From: Gracilaria vermiculophylla | Lineage: Eukaryota; Rhodophyta; Florideophyceae; Gracilariales; Gracilariaceae | Reading direction: 5' to 3' | DNA length: 13,013 bases | Assembly: GCA_019155205.2 (NCBI GenBank) | Contig: JAHNZQ020000172.1 | Span: forward strand, 1,932,558 to 1,945,570 | Shown: positions 8,034 through 13,013 of the stretch, piece by piece | How the letters are laid out: every line of letters begins with the position of its first letter | Numbering within the stretch: the stretch's first letter is position 1 | The notes under the pieces: generated by a model | What the model was told of the DNA's origin: nothing | Seen by the model: only the letters and a program-made list of their open reading frames with translations | Databases searched by the model: none | Position numbers and translations under genes: made by a program

Positions 8034-8160
8034 CAGACTTTTTCATAAACATATGACATGCTGTGAAATTTCAAAATAACTACCAAATGTATACTGTACG
8101 CCTACAAAAATAGGTTTCAGAAAAAAGTAAATTTAAAAAACCGTTTCAAACACATATGAT
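8034..8160 (+). repeat. Left terminal repeat region of the Tc3-like element
   Basis: The outer motif (8034-8057) and the inner motif CCGTTTCAAACACATATGAT (8141-8160) are about 105 bp apart. The same arrangement recurs at 12890-13013. Confidence 0.8.
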
Positions 8161-8198
8161 AATCAATAACGAATCTTTACTGCGCGACGCTCGACAGT

Positions 8199-9184
8199 TT
8201 ACTTTGCATCTTTTTGCTGTATAACGCTAATGCAGCGTTTCGGCATCGAATTGATGTACTTTTCCACAGTTGAAACTGTTATAGATTTCCAGCAATTTTT
8301 GATACAGTTTTTGAGTTCAAAAACTTGTCTGAAATTGCCTTCCATGCGCATAAATCATCCTCGCCAGCAGTCCTCAATCGTTTTTATTTGGGTTCAAATC
8401 TGGTGAGCGCGCCAGCTACTCTAAAACAGATATTTCAGACTCCTGTAGCTAATTTTTGATTAACGATGTAGTGTGTACAGGCGCATTATCTTGTTGAAAA
8501 ATGAAATTTTCTTCATGAAAACATAAACAAAACTGTAGCAAATAATTGTATAGAACTTCTTGATATTTTTCCTCATTCATGTTTGTTTCAATAAAGGCAA
8601 TTTTCGTTAGACCTGTTTTAGAAGTGCCCGCCCAAACCATTACAGAGCCTCCACCTGAATGCTTGCTATAAAAATCATGGCGTTCTTTACAAAGATTGCG
8701 CCAATAAAATTTGTAACAATCTGGTCCGTCCAAATTGAACTTTTTTTCATCAGTAATAATAATATTTTTCCATTTTTTTTCAATAGGCTTTTCTAGCACA
8801 CCAGTCAACTCTCTTCTGTTTGTGATGGTCTTGGAGAAAGAAAGTTTTTTTCATTTTTTTATATTTAAATAAGTTTGTGCTGTTTATCTGCCTCCATATA
8901 GGTGATTTAGAAACGTTGAGATTGAGATTTTTTCCAATTTTTTTGCACGATACTTTTCCTTGACACAACTACCTTTTAATTCTTCTTTTGTCTGCTGGGC
9001 TGAGCTTCTTCGGACGTTTAAGAGATCGTTTTAATCTATAAAGAGTCGGGGTTTTGAGAAAATTAGCAATTGTGACCCTAGAACGCTTTATTGTTTTAGC
9101 GATAGCACTGTTAGAATGTTTCTCGGCGTTCAATTTAACGATTTGAAGCTGTTCTTGCTTGGAAAGTGGCGGGCCTCGAGCCAT
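8199..9184 (-). pseudogene. Tc3-like transposase, broken by stops and frameshifts
   Basis: The start ATG is at 9184-9182 and opens MARGPPLSKQEQLQIVKLN. The family terminus INSMPKRCISVIQQKDAK ends at a TAA at 8201-8199, giving about 328 codons, the normal length. The N-terminus has the helix-turn-helix DNA-binding region (SAIAKTIKRSRVTIANFLK). DNA cutting and joining would use a D,D34E triad: Asp in IITDEKKFNLDGPD (8751-8749) and Asp in FQQDNAPVHTT (8490-8488) remain, but the third site, normally Glu in SPDLNPIEN, is Lys (8385-8383) at the right spacing. Defects are a TAG at 8971-8969, a frameshift near 8785, three stops between 8452 and 8375, each where a conserved Trp is expected, and a frameshift near 8315. 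Closest in motif order to C. elegans Tc3. Confidence 0.92.
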
Positions 9185-9205
9185 TTTTACTAGAAAGCAG
9201 ACGGT

Positions 9206-9310
9206 GTACATATCTTTTTGAAACGATTCTACATAGACTATGTGCAAAATCTAGTCTACAGTACAGTTTTGGCGCACTTTTGAGGGGTAATATGTTTTTG
9301 AAACGCACTG
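9206..9310 (-). repeat. Right terminal repeat region of the Tc3-like element
   Basis: On the minus strand the outer motif (9310-9287) begins CAGTGCGTTTCAAAAACA, and the inner copy (9226-9206) reads TCGTTTCAAAAAGATATGTA. These are probably the transposase binding sites. Confidence 0.8.
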
Positions 9311-9312
9311 TA

Positions 9313-11145
9313 TGATAGAAACTATTAGAAGTTCTAGAAGACTTTATAAAATTATGAGAACACTAAATAAGAAAGAATTTAAGACCAGGTTTGATGAATG
9401 ATAGAAGTCAAGCCGAGTCATCGAGATAAAACAATAGTGCGTTTACTCAAGTTTATCCTAAGCTCTGTACTACACCTATTTACAATAGATTATGCAACAT
9501 CTGTGACACATACCGGTGGAGAAAGGCTGAGTAGCCCACTTCTCTCATGAGATTGGGTTTGGCGGTCTATATATATTGTTGTAAAAAAAGCTAGCCACAC
9601 AGATATTGCATCTACTTTGATTCGCTAGATCACACAGCGCTCTATTGCAGAGTACTTGTACAACGCGTCGTATGCTGCGATAAGCTTAGAGTGCACGGCG
9701 AAGTGTCGCCTAGAGCTCGGAGCGTACGCTTCGTCGGCTTATACTTCACGGCGGTGCGCAACATTAAATGCTAAAGCTCGAATGAGGCGCGTCGTACAGT
9801 ACATTTGCTTTGATGACGTAACGTAATCCTGACTCTGCTTGTTACAATTTTGCTTTTCAGCGTAATAAATATATTCAAATCTGTGAATTCTAGTCACAAG
9901 ATTTGTGCAGTTCGGCACACGTTTTCCGTCGGCCATTTGATACAATGTGGCGCACATTTCCTATCGGCCATTTGATAAAATTATATATATTGCAAAAATA
10001 CATACGTAAATTTGGAACGGCAAAACTTGATCTTTAAAACTTTAAGAAGCTTCAGACAAATTCCAGACTTGTGATTTCTACTCCTGAATAATCTATTTTT
10101 TGAACTACATAATCAAGCATTCTTGGAAACTATGCCCTACGAATTCAAATTAAATTTCGTCTTCGCTTTCTTAATTTTTGTGATGTTCTTTGTTGCATTT
10201 CACTTTGTATGCTTGAAATTGTATCAATAAAGCCCTATAAATGAGTATATATGCAATTTGAAGAAACTTTCAATGGACGTTTTATAACTTGATTTCGGTT
10301 GGAATTTTTTAATGGTTTCTTTTCGATTTTATCGGAACTGGTCACTTTGAGATAAGTGCATAATTTTCTAAAAATATCGATTCCCATTCTAGGACACAAA
10401 CATATTGTCTAAACGAAGTTACAAGAAATCTATATTGCAGAACGTACGCTGAGGACACACGAATGTATTTGATATTATCTTCTCAAACAAAAACTCAAAG
10501 CATCTTTGTGCATATTTGTTACTCTAATGCCCGACACTCATTTTGCTTGGTGTTTTATTAAAGAGCATCGCAAAACTACAAAAACATTCCTAAGCGTGGC
10601 TTGTAGCGTTTTGCTGCTCTAGGAACCCCTGATATACAGCCTGTATCTATCAAATGATTTCTTCGGGGCAAGAAATCAATATCGTGATCGGGAAGAGAAA
10701 AAATAAAACTTAGACTACATCTATGATTTAAATATTTCATTCATAATCATACGTTCGAAGCATTAAACGTCATAAAACATCATGTAAGATATTTCAGTCA
10801 AAATAAGTGCGTAAAACGTTCAATGTATTTTTTTAATCCTCTCTTCTGCACTTTTTAGCAGACAACTGTTGATTAACACAAGCAGAAAGGCATTTTTAAT
10901 CCGCTATTAGGTTTTTGAATTTCCAGCCAAAAATATGATCCGCAGCTTCATGTTTCATAAATAGCTATGCAAAACATTTTTGAAAGTCATTATTACTTTG
11001 TAATGTCGATCCCTATTTTAAGGAAAGTCATGAAAGACTCCGATATCTTTAAACAGTTGTGACAAAGTCCTCCATTCCAAAGCAGAATAAACTGTATGCA
11101 TAATCATACGTTAAGTAGATTCTTGGATTCTGGACACGATAGTAG
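9313..11145. other. AT-rich DNA without a recognised gene
   Basis: No long open frame with coding character was found. Contents are a TCTATATATATTG TATA-like string near 9570, a more GC-rich patch at 9650-9790, a 35-bp tandem repeat (9914-9983), and an AATAAA at about 10226. A 14-base string CATAATCATACGTT occurs at 10742 and again at 11099. It may include promoter or intron sequence of the zinc-finger gene or another host gene. Confidence 0.5.
9914..9983. repeat. Two-copy 35-bp tandem repeat
   Basis: Units at 9914-9948 and 9949-9983 match at 28 of 35 positions, sharing the core TCGGCCATTTGATA. It overlaps a 72-codon minus-strand frame that has no other sign of being coding. Confidence 0.75.
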
Positions 11146-11166
11146 TTGGCTTTCAATCATTTTCGT

Positions 11167-11175
11167 TATAAAAAG
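11167..11175 (+). promoter_or_regulatory. TATA box of the zinc-finger gene
   Basis: TATAAAAAG lies 90 bp before the proposed start codon. Transcription would begin about 30 bp later, near 11197-11205, leaving a 5' leader of about 55 nt. This supports the start at 11257 over the earlier ATG at 11146, which lies upstream of the box. Confidence 0.55.
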
Positions 11176-11256
11176 AGTCCTCAGGTATTCCACCTACTAC
11201 AATTGTTGGCTCAAAAACCGACATCTTGCACAGATAGGATTCTTTTAATTTCAAAA

Positions 11257-11835
11257 ATGAGCGAAACTGACGACAGCAGTGCTTTCAATCGCCGTCGAGA
11301 TACTGATGACCCTCCAGGTGCAGCCAGCGACCACAATAGCAGAGAAAACCGAACTAGTCGATCTGAAACTGTCACAGAACCCTTCCCACACATCATGCCT
11401 GTAGACGGACTTGAACCCATTTTTCCTGAAGAACAAGATGAACATTTTATGCCTGATATACCTTATACATCAATAATGGAGAGCATGGACCGTGAGGCAC
11501 TGGCATCTCTTATGCATGGGCGCACCCCTCGAGAACAGAGCAGCTTCAACCCGTCATCCTGTCAGAGGCGCCATGCGATTCAGCAACGTAGTACGGGATA
11601 TCCCTGCTCCAATTGTGGTTTACGCTTCTCTAGTGAACCGGCCTTGCGAAGGCATGTCGACGATTGCGGTTTTTTTCGGTGTCCAAATTGTACTTACACA
11701 TCACGAAGCAAACGGGACATGAATACACACTTGTTGAGCAGATGTCAAAATACATGTTTTGAATGCCTCAAGGCATTTTCTTCTAGAGGTCAGTATGATC
11801 AGCATCGCAGAACAGTTCATCGCGATTTAAGGTGA
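11257..11835 (+). CDS. Small zinc-finger protein, three C-terminal fingers (CCHC, CCHC, CCHH)
   Basis: A 192-residue protein in one open frame ending at TGA 11833-11835. The ATG at 11257 is preferred: it has A at -3 (CAAAAATGA) and lies downstream of a TATA box; the in-frame ATG at 11146 lies before that box. Residues 1-110 are polar and acidic (many Asp, Glu, Ser and Arg) and probably disordered. Three fingers follow: C117-x2-C120-x12-H133-x3-C137, C142-x2-C145-x12-H158-x4-C163, and C167-x2-C170-x12-H183-x4-H188. The first two end in Cys instead of His and are packed with almost no linker (4 and 3 residues), unlike classical tandem TGEKP-linked fingers. Likely nuclear, binding nucleic acid or protein; target unknown. 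It has no stops or shifts, in contrast to everything to its left. It could be a single-exon host gene or a domesticated fragment. Confidence 0.8.
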   Translation: MSETDDSSAFNRRRDTDDPPGAASDHNSRENRTSRSETVTEPFPHIMPVDGLEPIFPEEQDEHFMPDIPYTSIMESMDREALASLMHGRTPREQSSFNPSSCQRRHAIQQRSTGYPCSNCGLRFSSEPALRRHVDDCGFFRCPNCTYTSRSKRDMNTHLLSRCQNTCFECLKAFSSRGQYDQHRRTVHRDLR

Positions 11836-12175
11836 AGAAAACTGAATAGAATTAGAAAGAGCCGCCTCTTTACCAGACGCTTAACAGAGGTTCCCGAAAA
11901 TGTAAACGTTGACTTTCATTCTCGTTATAAAACTATGACCTTAATGTCATGTAAGAAGGTACATTTGTCCTTAATTTAGCTGTGAAGCGAAATAAGTGTG
12001 TTGTAAATGATACAATTGATAAAATTTATATTAGAAACAGCTTGCAAAGATTTAAAAAAAGACTACTACTTTTTAGATATTGACCCAGGGACCAAAAATA
12101 AGCACTATGCCAAAGCTCAACACTTCAGATCGAGCACGACAGCGACATGGACCAGTGCCGGATATCCAAGAGACA

Positions 12176-12181
12176 AATAAA
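12176..12181 (+). promoter_or_regulatory. Possible poly(A) signal for the zinc-finger gene
   Basis: AATAAA lies about 340 bp after the stop codon and is the first exact copy I see downstream. It would give a 3' untranslated region of about 360 nt. Confidence 0.4.
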
Positions 12182-12445
12182 TAAGTTTCTTGATTCAACG
12201 ATATTTTTCTCGAAAACTTGCGTGTCTCAAATATCAACAGTACGTATACATATGTAATTCAAGTTGTCTTTTCTATTTCTTTTCATAACTTACCACTTGT
12301 CGTTTTCATGAACAAATGTATTAGATTACTTATTAAATGTCGAAATATAAACTTTCAATAATGTCATGAGTAGGTGTCTTCTTTAAAAACTTATGACATC
12401 TATTGTCTACAAAGCAATTGGTCTTTACTGAGTTCATATGCATTC

Positions 12446-12842
12446 ATATTTGGCCAATATTGCTGGAGCTCCAGAACTGCAAGAAATGACAAGAATATTT
12501 GAGCTCTTGTTTACCTTGTGATATCCATTCATTCTTGATTGACACCAACCAAGTTTTGTAGTCTCTCAACTCGTTTTTATGTTTAAGTAGCTGGAACAAT
12601 GAACAACCTTTTTTCACTCTATTTCCAATAATTCTTGAAAAGCAATAACTATTACCTTTACAAATTTGCTTAGCATTGTTTGCACTCTTATTGTTTGACG
12701 ATTTCACAAGATTTAGTGTCGAGATGTGTTTGTTTTTGTAATTAGGTGAAGGGTTTGAGCATTTTTGGCCGTAGTCTTTGGATTCTGGACACTGTTGAGC
12801 TATTTGTGGAAGTACACAGACTTTAACAAAAGTGTTCCCTAG
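12446..12842 (-). CDS. Open frame of about 131 codons, possible exon of a cysteine-containing protein
   Basis: The minus strand is open from 12842 down to a TGA at 12446-12444, in DNA AT-rich enough that stops should be frequent. The upstream boundary is a TAG at 12845-12843. Near it the minus strand reads CTAACGTAGCTAG, a plausible branch point and acceptor, so this may be a terminal exon and not a whole gene. There is no upstream ATG in the frame; a GTG at 12707 is not a credible eukaryotic start. The N-terminal part has spaced cysteines (VCVLPQIAQQCPESKDYGQK, then CSNPSPNYKN), followed by a basic Asn/Lys-rich part and aromatic, tryptophan-containing blocks (WLVSIKNEWISQ, FLQFWSSS). I do not recognise the family. 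It could still be a chance open frame. Confidence 0.35.
12778..12792. repeat. 15-base repeat shared with the zinc-finger gene promoter
   Basis: TTGGATTCTGGACAC occurs here and at 11123-11137, 30 bp before the TATA box of the zinc-finger gene. On the minus strand it encodes CPESK in the open frame described here. Confidence 0.6.
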
Positions 12843-12856
12843 CTACGTTAGACCTG

Positions 12857-12872
12857 GGCCTCACATGAGGCC
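12857..12872. repeat. Palindrome GGCCTCA-CA-TGAGGCC
   Basis: Perfect 7-bp arms with a 2-base loop; the stem can be extended with a one-base bulge. It lies between the minus-strand open frame and the terminal transposon end. Confidence 0.6.
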
Positions 12873-12889
12873 AGAGCTCCGGGTGTGTA

Positions 12890-13013
12890 AAGTCTGTTTC
12901 AAAATTATAGGACACCTGGCATTTTGATGCAAATCATCGTTTTTAGTACTGTAGTGCTACCAAAATTAGTTTTCAAAAAACTTCAAGTTAAAAAACCGTT
13001 TCAAAATCATAGG
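12890..13013 (+). mobile_element. End of a second transposon related to the Tc3-like element
   Basis: Preceded by TA (12888-12889), it has an outer motif AGTCTGTTTCAAAATTATAG and an inner motif CCGTTTCAAAATCATAGG (12996-13013), about 105 bp apart, the same as at the left end of the 8034 element. The sequence between them is also alignable (for example TTAAAAAACCGTTTCAAA near the inner motif). It continues beyond the window, so coding status is unknown. It is not a recent duplicate, since divergence between the two ends is large. Confidence 0.8.

Larger units (their letters stand above)
8034..9310 (-). mobile_element. Tc3-like Tc1/mariner transposon, inactive
   Basis: The element is 1277 bp and is bounded by TA dinucleotides at 8032-8033 and 9311-9312, the target of this superfamily. 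The right end reads inward as CAGTGCGTTTCAAAAACA and the left end as CAGACTTTTTCATAAACA, about 18 of 24 positions alike. Each end also has an inner copy of the same motif (8141-8160 and 9206-9226), giving the inverted-repeat/direct-repeat layout of several Tc1-like elements. The transposase gene lies on the minus strand. The left terminus is more diverged than the right. It inserted into the LTR of the second TRIM copy. Confidence 0.9.

Noticed and set aside
7676..8052. Two minus-strand frames of about 60 codons before the Tc element
   Set aside because: One of them runs through the TRIM fragment and into the transposon end, so it cannot be a real gene; the other has no recognisable motif.
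9739..9957. Minus-strand 72-codon frame
   Set aside because: It overlaps a decayed tandem repeat, shows no motif and is short enough to be chance.
11146..11256. A 37-residue N-terminal extension of the zinc-finger protein from the earlier ATG
   Set aside because: That ATG precedes the TATA box and the extension has no coding character; the ATG at 11257 has a better context.
1..13013. CRISPR array, bacterial operon or prophage
   Set aside because: No spaced direct repeats, no ribosome binding sites and no co-directional intact genes; the content is eukaryotic.

Overview
The window looks like eukaryotic, probably invertebrate, DNA rich in decayed transposable elements. It carries a Ty3/gypsy chromovirus, a miniature LTR element primed by initiator-methionine tRNA, a Tc3-like Tc1/mariner transposon, and a small intact zinc-finger gene with a TATA box and a poly(A) signal. 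There are no bacterial-style operons or ribosome binding sites. The primer-binding site of the miniature element is exactly complementary to the anticodon arm of the initiator tRNA as known in animals (yeast differs in this stretch), which favours an animal host. The species cannot be named from the sequence.

Layout, left to right. Positions 2-679: 3' part of a charged coiled-coil reading frame with one internal stop, possibly a transposase tail. About 1051-4146: a dead chromovirus pol in + orientation, readable as reverse transcriptase, RNase H, integrase and C-terminal chromodomain, with many frameshifts and altered catalytic residues. About 4445-6646, minus strand: a broken reading frame of roughly 600 codons that I do not recognise, split by a 309-bp LTR element at 6002-6310. 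That element has 79-bp LTRs, a copia-type primer-binding site, a purine-rich tract and an AAGAG target duplication, so it is a TRIM (terminal-repeat retrotransposon in miniature). About 6650-7950: no convincing gene.

Positions 7953-8033 are the 3' fragment of a second TRIM copy, cut at a TA by a Tc3-like element (8034-9310) whose minus-strand transposase is broken by stops and frameshifts. From about 8034 onward the DNA is clearly more AT-rich. The TRIM does not resume on the other side of the transposon, so this junction may be a rearrangement.

The right third is AT-rich, apparently unique DNA. It holds an intact 192-codon gene with three C-terminal zinc fingers (11257-11835), a minus-strand open frame of about 131 codons that may be an exon of a cysteine-containing protein (12446-12842), and at the edge the first about 125 bp of a second transposon related to the Tc3-like one.

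The retroelement, TRIM and Tc features record successive insertions, not a pathway. The zinc-finger gene is the best candidate for a working host gene. I saw no CRISPR array, rRNA, convincing tRNA or operon. The most notable structures are the complete TRIM with its preserved insertion footprint and the unrecognised minus-strand protein it interrupts.
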